DNA of 64,000 bases from Bacteroidota bacterium (GCA_016713445.1 JADJPB010000005.1:62001-126000), one strand, 5' to 3'; shown: positions 9,139 through 20,486, counted from the first letter of the stretch. A program made the numbers and translations. The notes: generated by a model from the letters alone, not told the origin.

Positions 9139-10014
9139 TTAAAAATTGATGAAATCGAGGGGGTTCACCGGACTACCGTTATACCATAGTTCAAAATGGA
9201 GATGTGGGCCGGTACTGAATTCGCCGGTATTACCGATGATAGCCACTACTTCACCCGCTTTTACGTGGTCGCCAATGCGCTTCAACAACACTGAATTATG
9301 CTTGTAAAAAGTGAAAATATTATTACTATGCTGAATGCCGATTACATAACCCGTTTCACTCGTAAAATTAGACATGATCACCGTTCCATCCATGGCTGAT
9401 TTAATCACTTCATTTGCACCTGCCACGATATCGATTCCAAAATGCTTTTGAACCGTATTGAATTTAGTTGTGATAGTCCCTTTCAATGGGGTAAAAAAGG
9501 TAATACTCCCGATGCCTGTGGAGAAGGACTTCTCGGTCGTTTCTGCCAATTCAAAGCGATCGGAGCCTTCCATCTGCATACGAAGCAGAGAATCCGACTC
9601 TGATTTTTCCAGTTTTCGGATAGAATCAGCAAATCCGAGGCTTGATTCTGAATTTTTATACGAAGAAGTATCTACCTTGTCAGTCAGCACGTTAAGTAAA
9701 TTAGACAAATACTTGTTTTGCGCATCCATCTGAGTGTCAAGCGAATCTGCCTTCAGGCTAACTGTCAATAAATTACGTCGAATATTCACATCCGTATAAC
9801 CGGGGATATATTCACGTAACGGTGTGAAAGCAATTAAGTATAAAGTAAGTGTAATCAAGCTCAAAGCGAAGGTGCCACCAAAAACAATAATATTCATAGG
9901 AGTGAGTCGAAGTGCGAATTTCTCCTCTAATGTTTGGTCGTTCATGACCACTAGCCGAAACTTGCTGCGTAAATTCCTAACTATTTTTTTCCTTCGGGCT
10001 TTAAGAATGGGCAT
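9139..10014 (-). CDS. M23 family peptidase (LytM-type), membrane-anchored
   Basis: Counting from the ATG at 10014 the protein has 291 residues. An ATG at 10059 is possible, but the text before residue 16 reads unlike the family, whose members start close to the basic KARRKKIVRNLRSKFRL segment. A membrane helix follows (about 45-65 of the chosen start), then a coiled-coil-like region, and the M23 domain at the end with HFGIDI (first zinc ligands) and GPHLHFELWYNG (HxH). The metal ligands are intact, so it may cut peptidoglycan cross-links; close homologues in Bacteroidota are cell-wall hydrolases or their regulators. It is divergent from sprE, separated by a 264-base spacer that contains a row of hairpins. 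Confidence 0.85.
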   Translation of the reverse strand: MPILKARRKKIVRNLRSKFRLVVMNDQTLEEKFALRLTPMNIIVFGGTFALSLITLTLYLIAFTPLREYIPGYTDVNIRRNLLTVSLKADSLDTQMDAQNKYLSNLLNVLTDKVDTSSYKNSESSLGFADSIRKLEKSESDSLLRMQMEGSDRFELAETTEKSFSTGIGSITFFTPLKGTITTKFNTVQKHFGIDIVAGANEVIKSAMDGTVIMSNFTSETGYVIGIQHSNNIFTFYKHNSVLLKRIGDHVKAGEVVAIIGNTGEFSTGPHLHFELWYNGSPVNPLDFINF

Positions 10015-10065
10015 ATGTGCAAATATCGCAAAGTTCAGGCTTTCGACCGCTTGTTTCAATCCATA

Positions 10066-10197
10066 TTCTGAAATAGAGGCATTCTATTTCAGAAATGACG
10101 AAATAATCGTCAAAAACGATTATTTGTCAGGATTAACCCTAACAAAAACTTCGTTTTTCGTCAGCCCAAGGGGCAAATTATGCAAACGCATAATTTG
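10066..10197. repeat. Row of four hairpins in the divergent spacer between the M23 peptidase gene and sprE
   Basis: Four separate inverted repeats follow one another. The first is 10066-10077 with 10083-10094, a perfect 12-bp stem (ttctgaaataga). The second is 10101-10110 with 10116-10125, a 10-bp stem (aaataatcgt) extended by gac/gtc. The third is 10144-10149 with 10153-10158, a 6-bp stem (aaaaac). The fourth is 10174-10183 with 10188-10197, a perfect 10-bp stem (caaattatgc). The stems are unrelated in sequence. A -7-like element TATATTTG for sprE sits just after them at 10209-10216. Function unknown: REP-like debris, a 5' regulatory region, or a small RNA. Confidence 0.65.
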
Positions 10198-10277
10198 GGT
10201 TCAATCGTTATATTTGCATGCTTATACTAAAATGAAAAGTATTCAGTTTATTCTGAATAAAAGACCAATAACTGCCT

Positions 10278-12961
10278 GTGAAAAGTTTGCGCTTTAATAT
10301 TCTCCTCCTCTTAACAATCATTCTTTTTGTAGGATGTAGTGTGAAGAAAAATAATTTCTTAAGTCGTAATTATCATGGTACGACGACACATTACAATTTT
10401 TATTTTAATGGCCGTGAGCGGATGAAACAAGGTGCTGCAACTTTAGCACAAGCACATGAAGATAAATACGACCGCGTGCTTTCCATTTACAAGATTGGTG
10501 ATCTCAACAAAGCGAAAGCTGTATTTCCTGATTTTGATGAAGCCATAAAGAAAGTATCCATTGCAATTTCACGTCATTCCATTTACGTAAAAGGAAAAAA
10601 GGATCGTTCAATCAAGGAACATAATAAATGGATTCCTGAATGTTACCTAGTGATTGGACAAAGTCAGTTCTACAAACACGACTTTTGGTCGTCGATAGAA
10701 ACTTTTCAATACATCAGTTCGGAATATCAGGATGATGAAATTCGTCCAGAAGCATTATTATGGTTAACGCGCTCTTATTTAGAGTTAGGAAAAATGACGG
10801 ATGCAGAGTATTTGCTCGACTACTTAAAAGCAGATAAAAAATTTCCAGTCAAGTTGAAAGGACAGTATAATGCTGTTTTAGCACAATACCATCTTCAAAG
10901 AAATGATATTCCGCGCGGTGCGGAGGCCTTGAAGATGGCTGCAGCAGCTTCGAAAAAGAAAGATGATCGTGCACGATATTATTTCATACTTGGACAGCTG
11001 CAGCAGAAAGCAGACTCACTACCTCAAGCATTCTTAGCATATCAAAATGTAATCAAGCTAAATCCACCCTATGAGATGGCATTCAACGCTCGAATTAATC
11101 GTGCACGTTGTTATGATGCAGGAAGTGGAAAAGCTGCTCTTGTGAAAAAGAGTTGCAGAAAATGTTGAAAGATGAGAAGAACAAAGAATACCAAGATCAA
11201 ATTTATTATGCATTAGCGGGAGTGGCTAAACAAGAGCAGAATGAGCCTCTGGCCATTGAATTATTGAATAAATCGGTTCGGGCTTCTACTTCCAATACTA
11301 CTCAAAAGGCTGTGAGTTATTTAGAGTTAGCGAATATTTATTTAGCACAACCAAATTACATCCCTGCTGCTGCTTATTATGATAGTTGCTTAACAAATTT
11401 AACCAATGATCACCCTGAGTATGCGGATATACAAGCCAAGAGAAACAGCTTAGATCGATTGGTTAAAAATTTAAAAATCATCATCAACGAAGACAGCTTA
11501 CAATACTTAGCCTCTTTATCTCCTGAGCAGCGCGCTGAAGTAATTGGTAAAATCGTGGAGGCGGAAGATGCAGAAAAAGAGCGTCTCAAGATTGAACAAG
11601 AAAACGAACAACGCATCGAGGAACAAGAAATCTTAGAGGAGAAAACGTTAAAGAGTCAACCGCGATCATTAACTACGCCAGTGTCAGCAACAGCAGGGGC
11701 TTGGTATTTTTACAATCCATCGGCGATCAGTTTCGGTTTGAGTGAATTTTTAAAACGATGGGGAACTCGTAAACTAGAAGATAACTGGAGAAGAAGTGAT
11801 AAAGATTTGGTGATTGGTGAAGTGACGGAAAATGTTGTTGTTGATAGTACAGTCAACAATCAGCAAGCCATTAATGATTCCATAGCCAAGCTTGATTCCA
11901 AATCAAGAAAGGAAGCCTATCTAGGGCAAATTCCGAATTCATCAGAGCAAGTTGAAGCCTCTAATGCAAAAATCATTGAAGCTTATTACAACTGCGGAAT
12001 TATTTACAAAGAACAATTATCGAATATTCCAGAGAGCAATAATAGTTTTGAAACTTTAGATAAACGATTTCCGAGTAATAAATTTAAACTACCTTCTTAT
12101 TACAATTTATACCGCTCGTACAGCGCGATGAAAGACTCGGTGAAAGCCAATGTATATAAAAATTATATTCTTGCTAACGCTCCTGAATCGGATTATGCAC
12201 GATTAATTTTAAATCCGAATTTCTATTTAGAGATGAAGCGGAAGTCGGAGGTTATCGAAGTATTTTATGAAAATACATACCGTGCTTATTTAAATCGTCA
12301 ATATGCATTAGTGATTGAGCGAAAGCAATATGCTGACGAGAGTTTCCCTGCGAACAATGCTTTATCACCGAAATTCTCCTTTTTAAAAGCAATGGCGGTA
12401 GGAAAAACAAGAACATTAAATGATTTCCAATTTGAGTTAGAAGATGTAATTCGTCGCTATCCAAAAGATTCGGTGAGCATCAAAGCCAAAGAGATATTGG
12501 ATTATATTCAAGGAAACAATATCCAGAAAACCACCATTGATACTGTGGCGGTTGATACCAACAATTTAAAAGATCCTTTTGCGGCTTCGGCAAAATACAT
12601 TCACGATGTAGATGCGATGCATTTCTTTGTGATCCTGTCGCCAAAAGGTACAATTCAACCTTCAGAATTAATTGCCAAAATAAAAGCATTCAACTCCCTG
12701 AATTTTTCTAATCTTCCGCTCACAGTAAATAATGGAAACATTGATTTAAATATTCAGTACATTGCCGTGATGTCGTTCCCAAACAAAGATGACGGTATGT
12801 CGTATTATGAAAGTATTGTCGGTGAAGAAAATTTGGTAAATCAATTCGACCCAGAGCTTGTTCAGTATTATGTAATCTCCCAACAAAACCTATCGGAGCT
12901 AACACGTACAAAAGACATCAAGCAATATAGTCAATTTTTCAGACAGAAATACTTGGAGTAG
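10278..12961 (+). CDS. sprE: T9SS component SprE/PorW, TPR lipoprotein (one frameshift)
   Basis: Two frames, 10278-11168 and 11153-12961, form one gene. The A-run at 11145-11149 appears one base short; adding one A joins ALVKK to ELQKMLKDEKNKEYQD and gives 894 residues. It starts at GTG 10278 with a lipoprotein signal ending LFVGC (Cys20). It then has the family-typical RNYHGTTTHYNFYFNGRERM, followed by TPR helices through about residue 340 (YLELGKMTDAEYLL, AFLAYQNVIKLNP, AAAYYDSCLTNL), a Glu/Lys-rich coiled coil, and the segment GAWYFYNPSAISFGLSEFLKRWG. This arrangement identifies SprE of Flavobacterium, called PorW in Porphyromonas, which links the T9SS inner motor to the outer-membrane translocon. 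The cargo genes around it would depend on it. A LytTR gene follows directly. Confidence 0.88.
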
Positions 12962-12985
12962 TCATTCAAATTGAGGTTTGCCTTT

Positions 12986-13852
12986 ATGTTAAAAGAGATC
13001 TTTGCTAAGCCCTTTCCTTATTATGAAAATACTTCACGACGATTAAAATCGGCTTTGTTTTCAGGTGGTTTTGTATTTGCATTCTTATTTATTTTCCGCC
13101 CTTTTAGCTTATATCGATTCGAGAATTTAATTGCCTTAAAAATTACACTAGGGTATGGATTCGTTACCTGCATCATGGTTTTACTGAATGTGTTTCTAAT
13201 TACACCAATTTTTCCAAAAATATTTAATGAAAACAAATGGAATGTGGGTCGGGAGATTTTATTCATTATGTGGATCATATTCACTGTGGGATTAGCCAAT
13301 GCTTTATACTCCGTAATTATTTTTACGGATACCTTATCCCTCGAATATGTAGCAATGTTTCAATTGTACACTGTTTTAGTGTCCATACTCCCTGTTACCA
13401 TCAATGTAATGGTGATTCAGTCTTTGCTGCAACATCGGAACTCAAAAAATGCGGAAGTCATCAGCAACCACATGCATCATAAAAAGAGATTGGATTCTGC
13501 TCCAGATGCAATGGTAACCTTAAAATCTGACAACAAAAAAGAAGAATTAAAAATTCCGGCAAAAAGTTTATTGTACATCAACTCTGCTGACAATTATATT
13601 TCTGTCACCTATTTGGAACATGGAAAAGAAGTGCATAAATTACTGCGCAGCACTTTAAAAAATGCTAAAGAAGACTTAAGAACCTACACCGCTTTTTACC
13701 GTTGCCACCGTGCTTGGATTGTTAATTTAGATCGTGTGATTTCCGTTTCGGGAAACTCGCAAGGGTATCGGTTAGTGTTAGATGCATCCGACACCGTTAT
13801 TCCCGTTTCACGGAATTTGAATGAGGATATTGATAGTAGGTTGTCGAAATAA
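12986..13852 (+). CDS. LytTR-domain transcriptional regulator with four membrane helices
   Basis: The protein has 288 residues from the ATG at 12986; an in-frame TTG at 12971 would add five. The N-terminal half has hydrophobic segments at about 27-45, 57-80, 92-115 and 125-145, and the C-terminal half (about 180-288) is a LytTR DNA-binding domain: LLYINSADNYISVTYLEHG, LLRSTLKNAKEDL, FYRCHRAWIVNLDRVISVSGN and PVSRNL. Membrane-anchored LytTR proteins of this kind bind promoter DNA directly while sensing at the membrane, and they lack a receiver domain. It starts about 25 bases after sprE, so the two are probably cotranscribed. A role in controlling envelope or T9SS genes is plausible from context but not shown. 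Confidence 0.85.
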   Translation: MLKEIFAKPFPYYENTSRRLKSALFSGGFVFAFLFIFRPFSLYRFENLIALKITLGYGFVTCIMVLLNVFLITPIFPKIFNENKWNVGREILFIMWIIFTVGLANALYSVIIFTDTLSLEYVAMFQLYTVLVSILPVTINVMVIQSLLQHRNSKNAEVISNHMHHKKRLDSAPDAMVTLKSDNKKEELKIPAKSLLYINSADNYISVTYLEHGKEVHKLLRSTLKNAKEDLRTYTAFYRCHRAWIVNLDRVISVSGNSQGYRLVLDASDTVIPVSRNLNEDIDSRLSK

Positions 13853-13977
13853 TTCGAAGTATACTTTTATTTAAACGTAAATTTACTTAAGAGTTAAATA
13901 GGCTCTACTCGTCTTAAATCAATTTTGACTTTAAGATAACTTCTTAGAATTAACTTCCTTAATTATAACAACACTTC

Positions 13978-16900
13978 TTATCTCTTCACCACAATTTTCC
14001 CACTAGACAAATTCGTGTGACCTACTATCAATGAATAATAATATATTCCACTTAATACATTGCTAGTATCCCAATAAAGTTGGTCCGTAGATTCAGTAAG
14101 GTTAAATTTCTCTTCTTCTCTACCAGCAATATCACGAATCACAAGAACAGCTGGAGAACTCATCGGTGAAATATTATATATAATAGATGTATAACTAGAC
14201 GCAGGATTTGGAGTAACATATACAGAAGCATTCATTTTCTTGGCATCTAAATTTAAAGAAGAAGGTGAATTAGTATTCATCATTCTATTTCCAGAATTCA
14301 AGGCATAAATTTCTTCAGGACAAATATCATAATAAAAACAAAGTGCGTTTTGAGCTAAGCCTTTTGCTAAATTGCGTTCTCCTTGAGAGAAAAGTATGAG
14401 TGACTCTATCGATGGATTATCTAATTGGGACAAATCTGCCCCACTTTCAATCAAAGCTTTTCTAAAATTATAAAAGAAAATATAATCAGTATACTCTTGG
14501 GATTGATATTCGCTTAACGTAAAATCTAGAGGAATTTGAGACAGCTGAAGTTCCGCATTGATAAAATCCCTTTCTGAAAAATAAACCTCTATCAAGTTAT
14601 ACTTTGCAGAAAGTGTTTGTATTCTATTTAACCAAGATTTAAGTTTGCAAATATTATTCGTTGTGTCACCTTGACTAATACTATCGATATCATTTGCCAT
14701 TTTATGTTGAAGGTCGGCTAATATTTGATTTGATACTACAGCCATTTCCAAGTTAAAATCAGCGAGAAAATTTTCCATCGTAGTACGAGCAGTTACATTA
14801 TCCCAAGAAGACATAATTAAGTTAATCATGTATTGAGGAAGAGGGGTTGGTATTTCATATTGTAAAAAATCCAAAAATTCGATTCTTCGAGTGGCATCGG
14901 GATTTGCTAGGCATATCATTAATAACATTGCAGGAGGTAATATATCTTCTCGGGCCACTTCCATTAAAACTTCTTGAGAAAGGTAAGGCGATTGAGCCAA
15001 AAGTTCGTCTCGTAAAATGAGTGCATTATCCGACCAACTCAATTGCATACTGTCAAGTAAAACATTTGTGTTTCCTCCATCCAAGAGTTGGTTGTAAGAA
15101 TAAAGCAAATTCAAATAGCCCATTTCTGCCGAGTCATATCTTTCTGTTAATTGCTCTTCTTCCAATGTACTTAGTAACCTTGCGATGTCACATGGCGGTG
15201 GACAAATATGCGAAGGACATGCATTTGTACTTGCTGTTGGCATCGGACTAACTAAAGGGGTATTGAAAAAAGCAGGTAGAAATAAAGGTTGATTGTAATA
15301 GTAATTAATAGGATTAGATGTCGTATTGTTGAAATCTGTAAATGTACCTGAAGGGCCAGTATTCGAAAAAACATTTTGTGCAGGATAAGAAGGGGTGCCT
15401 TGAAATGATCGAATACCGCTAATTGCACCACTGTTATTTGATACATAAAAATCAAAATCTGTAATTGAATAATTTTTATTACAGATGTAAGATAACCCCG
15501 CCAAACTAGGTTGAGTTTGATCAAAATTGTTTCCGGAAGCGAAATTGCCAACATTTAATCCAACGAATGTATTCTTATAAATTTGATTTGCTGCGGCTCC
15601 ACTGTTATTAATAGTAATACCCCAGCTATTAAACGTTGGAGAAGCTATTGAGAATTCATTTTCTTCAATAGAAAATCCACTACAGTTTACACTTGAAATT
15701 CCTGTTTGATATGTGGCATTAGGATTTAAATTTCCCCCAATAAAAAATCTATTTTTTGAATTACTGAATTATTGTTATTTAGAGAATAAATACCAACTTT
15801 ATTATTAGAGAATTCCGAACTAAAAATGCTAAAAAATTTAGACGATGAAAAGCCTGATGCTAAAACCCCAATATTAAAATTATAAAACTCGGATTCTTTT
15901 ACTATAAAACTTGTATTAAATGCTCTGACACCATAGCTTGCCTTTTGAAACATAAATATAGAATTATCGTTACTAAATTCACAATTGTTAATTCGAATTC
16001 CATTACAAGATTCCGCTAATATATGAATAGGTGCTTTAGCAAATGGGTAAGGATAGGGAGAATTAGAATTACTAAAAAAAGCATCCATTAAAATGCTTCT
16101 ATTACCTCTTAAAATATTTCCAACTATACTTTTATAAGGCTTAAATTCTACACCTACATTACAATTTTTAAAAGCACTTCCACTTTTCACTTCAACAATT
16201 CCGCCAGTTGTTGCATACCCGGTTGATGGAATTGGACTTACTGGCCTCCATGTTCTTGCTCCCCATTCTGCATATTCTATACTGGATCGATTTTTCATCA
16301 CTAATCTCCCTTGATTATAAGCTCCGGAAGATGAAGGAATTTGACTGAGAGCTGAATTCCCCCAAATTTCTACTCCCTTCCAAGTGTAAGGAATAAAACA
16401 AGGATCAGGTATTGAGTTGCCCGTTAAAACTGTAGGATTCCCAACACCATCCTCATCTAAAATTAAAGTGCTTCCTACTTCAATAATTACTTTCGCTTCG
16501 GGACTAAATTTAAAAGTCATTCCTTTAATAGTTACTGTGGAGTTTTGCTTGATGCGTAGCTCATGAATGATATGAATAGGGCTGGTAGCGTTATTAACCG
16601 GGTTTGAGCCGTAGGTCCAAGTGGCGGATTGACCACTTCCTCCACCTGATGGAAAGGTAAGTGTATTATATGTTACAACAGGTGCAACAGCAGCTGGTGT
16701 AATTAAACTGTAATCTTGTCCGTCTATTTGATCGGGAAGGGTGTATAGTCCTACTGCCCCCCAGGATGTTGAAGGCGGTGCTGGACTTGTTAAAGAAAAT
16801 GAATTGGAGGGTTGAATAGATAACGGAGAAATTGTATTAAAAGCTGCAATATTAAACGTTGATAATCCTGAGCTTACGTACATATATGAGTTATTGGCCA

Positions 16901-17933
16901 GTTCTATTTGTGAATATCCAAAATCTGGGGCTGATCCTAAAACATGATTAAAATTTAAAGACGTAGGTGGAATGTTTACCGGAAATTTAATTGAATATAT
17001 TCCACTTGAGCCTGCACCTATAAAAAAATCCAATCCATTACTTCCTAAGTAAAATTCCACACCTCTAAAACCCTTTACATTATTTCCTAAAATAGAAGGA
17101 TGATTAAATTGCCCATAAGAACTACTAATATAATTCCCTATACTATTAAGTTCCAAAAAATGATAACGATATTGGGTACCGAATCCTGGGGGATTAACTT
17201 GTTCAAAACTAGCCCAACCTAACCATCTTCCATCAGGAGAAATTTCCAACTCTCTCGTAAAAAGCTCTCCGCCGGCATTCTGGTTTTGCTCTGTTAAAGT
17301 AGGATAAATGCGACCCGTCGGAACAACTGAGCCATCATTATTAATAATAACCTTTTTAATGGCTCCTTCCTTTGAATTCAAGGTGCCTGGTCCAGCTAAA
17401 AAATAAAGATACCTGACATTAGAAATGACTTTTCCAACAGCAATAGCAGCAAACTCAGTAGTAGGTAAACCTCGAAAACTTATAGTGTCAACTAAGTGTG
17501 TTGTAACTGAAAAACTATTCATATCTACCACTGCTCGCCATAAACTGCTTGCATCAGTAAATCCGCCATTAGTGTAGAATACATTAAACTTCCTATTACA
17601 TTGGTCATTATTATCAAAAGGAACAATTGAAATTTCCGCACCATTATTATTAATAAAACCTAACTCTTCATTGTTAAAGTCATAAATTTTTTGATCAGCA
17701 ATATAAAACAACAGATTACCCATATCATCATAGTATCCATTAGCAACATTAGTAGAAACCTTGCCTAACGCTGTTCCAAAAGCAGGAGCTAATGCAACTG
17801 GTACAGGACTACCAGTTGCAATTGACATATCTATACCATTAGGACCTATGTACCAGTTCTTTAATTGCTGAGAATATAAAGTAGAGCTACTAATTGTCAT
17901 AATTGTAACAAAAATTAAGGTGTATTTTTTCAT
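13978..17933 (-). CDS. Large secreted parallel beta-helix protein with T9SS sorting domain (one frameshift)
   Basis: Frames 15726-17933 and 13978-15504 join when one base is added to the run at 15752-15757, which turns QKIDFLLGEI into QKNRFFIGGNLNPNATY. The product has 1318 residues. It begins with a signal peptide (MKKYTLIFVTIMTISSSTLYSQQ). Residues about 25-430 look like a propeller-type region with LEISPDGRWLGWASF. Residues about 460-900 are rich in short strand repeats with Asn ladders (RIKQNSTVTIKGMTF, WKGVEIWGNSA, GVEFKPYKS), as in right-handed parallel beta-helices. The C-terminus has VYVTPNPASSYTSIIYN and SGIYYYSLI, a type A sorting domain. The function is unknown, most likely adhesive or structural. 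It follows the 17957-19306 gene by 23 bases and is probably in the same operon. Confidence 0.8.
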
Positions 17934-17956
17934 ACTTTATTAAGTTAAAATAAATG

Positions 17957-19306
17957 CTATTTATGTATTAATATTTTTTTTTCAGTATTATCCTTTAACA
18001 TACTATTATAAACGCATTCATTGTTTGTGCTGTAAATTTCGACGTAAGCACTTTCATCAAGAAATCTATCGATGTGTATGGTAATGCTGCCATCTGAAGG
18101 GTTTGGATATACTGAAAAACTCTCTTGAATATTATATTCTTCTATTGAAGTTCCTGTAGAAACGTTTCCTAAACTATCGGTTTTAATAATGTAGGTTCCG
18201 TTCTTAATTGAATTTGGAGATGAACCTTTACCACAGATAATATATCCCTCATCCTTTGTTTGTCGAACATAATAACCATCATCGGCACCGTCACCAAATT
18301 GCTTTGACCATAAAGTATTACCCATTGCATCCACCTTTAATAAATAAACATCAGAAGTAAGTGGTGTTCCATTTACAATCCTTCCGGTAGCTATATAACC
18401 ACCATCTGACGTCGGACAAACAGAATATAATCCCGAACTAAATGTTGCCCCATAAAGCCCCGACCAAATTGAATCACCAATAGAATCTGTTTTCAACAAA
18501 TACGCACTTGAAACATTAGCTATACTATTCCAAGTATATCCTGCAACAATAAATCCACTGTCTGAAGATTGCTGGACAGAAAAAGATCCTTCATCATGTG
18601 AATTATTATGTGTTTTTGTCCAAATTGTATCACCATAAGCATTTGTTCGAATTAAATAAAAATCTACTGAAGAAGGAGATGTACCAATTGAAGCTGCAAT
18701 AATAAATCCACCATCAAATGTCTTATCAATCGAATTCGCTTGTGTTCCAAAACTAGACGTATTATATATTTTATGGGTCAATGGAATTCCATTACTTAAA
18801 TAGGAGATGAAATAGGCGCTTACTGGAGCTAAGGATTGAGGATTATAGGATCCAGTGAATCCATAGATAGCATTATTTATTGATGCCATACTGTTTCCTT
18901 GGCTTACATTGGTTGCTCCAGGTCCAACCGTATATAAACTAGTCCATAGAGTATCCCCATTTTCATCAAGTTTTAGAAGCCAGTTTTTAGAATTTAAACC
19001 ACTATTATATACAGCATTTACAATAAAACCACTGTCAGGAGTTTGCTCAATAGAAGTAGCTGCCTCTATTCCTGGCCCACTGTAAATTTTAGCCCATTCA
19101 ATAGTCCCAATTGAATCTAATTTAACAACCATTGCATCGTTCCCATTAAATGAACTCATACCACAAAATACATAACCTCCATCAAATGTCTCCTGAATGC
19201 CAGTAGCAATAACGCAACCCAACGTATCAATCACCTTTTCAAAAGTATTTTGAGCCCTTGCTGGAGAGCAAAAACAGAGAAAGAGAATAAAAAATATTTT
19301 ACGCAT
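17957..19306 (-). CDS. Secreted propeller-like repeat protein with a shortened T9SS sorting domain
   Basis: The protein has 449 residues. A signal peptide (MRKIFFILFLCFCSPARA-Q) precedes seven to eight repeats of about 50 residues with the signature TFDGGYVFCG ... LDSIGTIEWAKIYSG and SDSGFIVAGYT ... TDSIGDSIWSG. This is the T9SS-linked propeller pattern common in Bacteroidota, probably an adhesin or structural protein. The sorting domain starts at FSVYPNPSDGSITI but stops after NTEKKILIHK, about 20-30 residues before the usual GIYLVKI ending. The last codons lie in a run of nine A residues (minus strand), so a length error or a true mutation there may have cut the domain. The next gene begins 23 bases on. 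No enzymatic motif is seen. Confidence 0.78.
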   Translation of the reverse strand: MRKIFFILFLCFCSPARAQNTFEKVIDTLGCVIATGIQETFDGGYVFCGMSSFNGNDAMVVKLDSIGTIEWAKIYSGPGIEAATSIEQTPDSGFIVNAVYNSGLNSKNWLLKLDENGDTLWTSLYTVGPGATNVSQGNSMASINNAIYGFTGSYNPQSLAPVSAYFISYLSNGIPLTHKIYNTSSFGTQANSIDKTFDGGFIIAASIGTSPSSVDFYLIRTNAYGDTIWTKTHNNSHDEGSFSVQQSSDSGFIVAGYTWNSIANVSSAYLLKTDSIGDSIWSGLYGATFSSGLYSVCPTSDGGYIATGRIVNGTPLTSDVYLLKVDAMGNTLWSKQFGDGADDGYYVRQTKDEGYIICGKGSSPNSIKNGTYIIKTDSLGNVSTGTSIEEYNIQESFSVYPNPSDGSITIHIDRFLDESAYVEIYSTNNECVYNSMLKDNTEKKILIHK

Positions 19307-19491
19307 AACTTAAATCAAAGTCAATAGTACATAAAAATTATTGAATTATCAAAAACAATTGAAATTCTCATCTCCTTAAACCTTCCCATTCATCCCAAAA
19401 CAGGCTTTCTATCCCAAATTTTGTCATTTATCCCTTTTAATTTGGATTTGCTTGAAGAACGAGTTTCTTTGTCCAACCAATACAGATAATC

Positions 19492-20160
19492 ATGAACGAA
19501 AACTTTTTCAACGGAATTCTTTGGCTGCATATCATCAGCGGAGGGCTAGCACTACTTGCAGGACCTGTAGCTATGTTTAACCAAGATGGAGGCAAAATAC
19601 ATCGCAAAGCGGGCATCATTTACTTTTATTCCATGATGGTCATTTTTGTGAGTTCCATTATTCTTTCCATCGTTCGCGAAAATTGGTTTTTGTTTATGGT
19701 CGGAATTTTTAGTTGCTACTTAGTGTCGACAGGTTACCGCGCTTTAAAATTAAAGATGCTACACCGCGGACAAAAAGCAGAAAAAATAGATTGGTTCATT
19801 TTAATTATTTCATTGATTGCGGGAATTGGATTAATTGGCGATGGGTATATGGATGTATTTTAGCAAAAGCAATTCATTTGGTTTAGTTCCCTTTGTTTTT
19901 GGCCTTGTGATGTTATTGGGAGTAAAAGAAGACTACAAACGCTACACCGTTCCGCCAACTGAAAAAATCATTGGCTTTTAAAACATATTGCTGGAATGAT
20001 GGGTGGATACATTGCCACCTTCACTGCTTTCTTGGTACAGAACCTACATACAGATCCTAGTTTTATCGCTTGGCTAGCACCCACAGTAATTTTAACGCCA
20101 GTGATTATTTACAGCACCAATAAAATTAAGAAAGGGAAAAGTAAGATTGTTCTGAAGTAA
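19492..20160 (+). CDS. DUF2306-like multipass membrane protein (two frameshifts)
   Basis: Three short frames form one gene of 222 residues. Removing one T from the run at 19858-19861 gives MDVFSKSNSFGLVPFVFG, and adding one base near 19966-19973 gives TEK, then a short joint, then WLLKHIAGMMGGYIATFTAFLVQN. The total returns to a whole number of codons, ending at the TAA 20158-20160. About seven hydrophobic helices are predicted, with HIISGGLALLAGPVAM in the first and HRKAGIIYFYSMM in the second. The two conserved His and the layout resemble DUF2306 membrane proteins, whose function is unknown. The gene stands alone, divergent from the T9SS operon before it. Confidence 0.7.
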
Positions 20161-20486
20161 TTTTGATGGAACCTACCTGCACTAAAGTTCCTTGCTTCGC
20201 CGTAGCTACGCATAGGCAAGTCGGTAGGCAGGCACTGATCTATTATGATGTTGATGATTTTTTATGATAACTTAACGAAGCATGTAGTTCTATCAATAGA
20301 ACACTGATGACGCGGATAAATATGATTTACACGGATTCCCTGCGCCCCTTGCGCCTTCCTTGCGTTCCTAGCGGTTAAGCTGCAAATAATAAAAGAGCTA
20401 GAATTTTAAAACCTCTCAACAAATAAATTTCGCATTTCGTGTTAATTCGTTTTTCGCGTCCCCGAAAGTTCATATCCTTCTCTGAC
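20161..20486. other. Intergenic region with degenerate interspersed repeats, no gene seen
   Basis: This stretch contains fragments of repeat-like character: ggtaggcaggcactga near 20212, acactgatgacgcgg and ttacacggattc near 20301-20340, a gcgccttgcgcc-like string near 20342-20365, and cgcatttcgtgttaattcg near 20432. The last is nearly repeated, inverted, at about 57550-57580. I see no open frame with coding character and no RNA gene. Confidence 0.5.

Noticed and set aside
9824..10297. Plus-strand open frame opposite the M23 gene and across the hairpins
   Set aside because: It is antisense to a well-supported gene, has no family resemblance, and runs through inverted repeats.
15252..15554. 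Separate small hydrophobic protein
   Set aside because: It is a shifted reading of the large T9SS beta-helix gene, which continues across it once the run at 15752-15757 is repaired.
20161..20486. tRNA or other RNA gene in the spacer
   Set aside because: I found no cloverleaf arms or CCA end; the region consists of repeat fragments.
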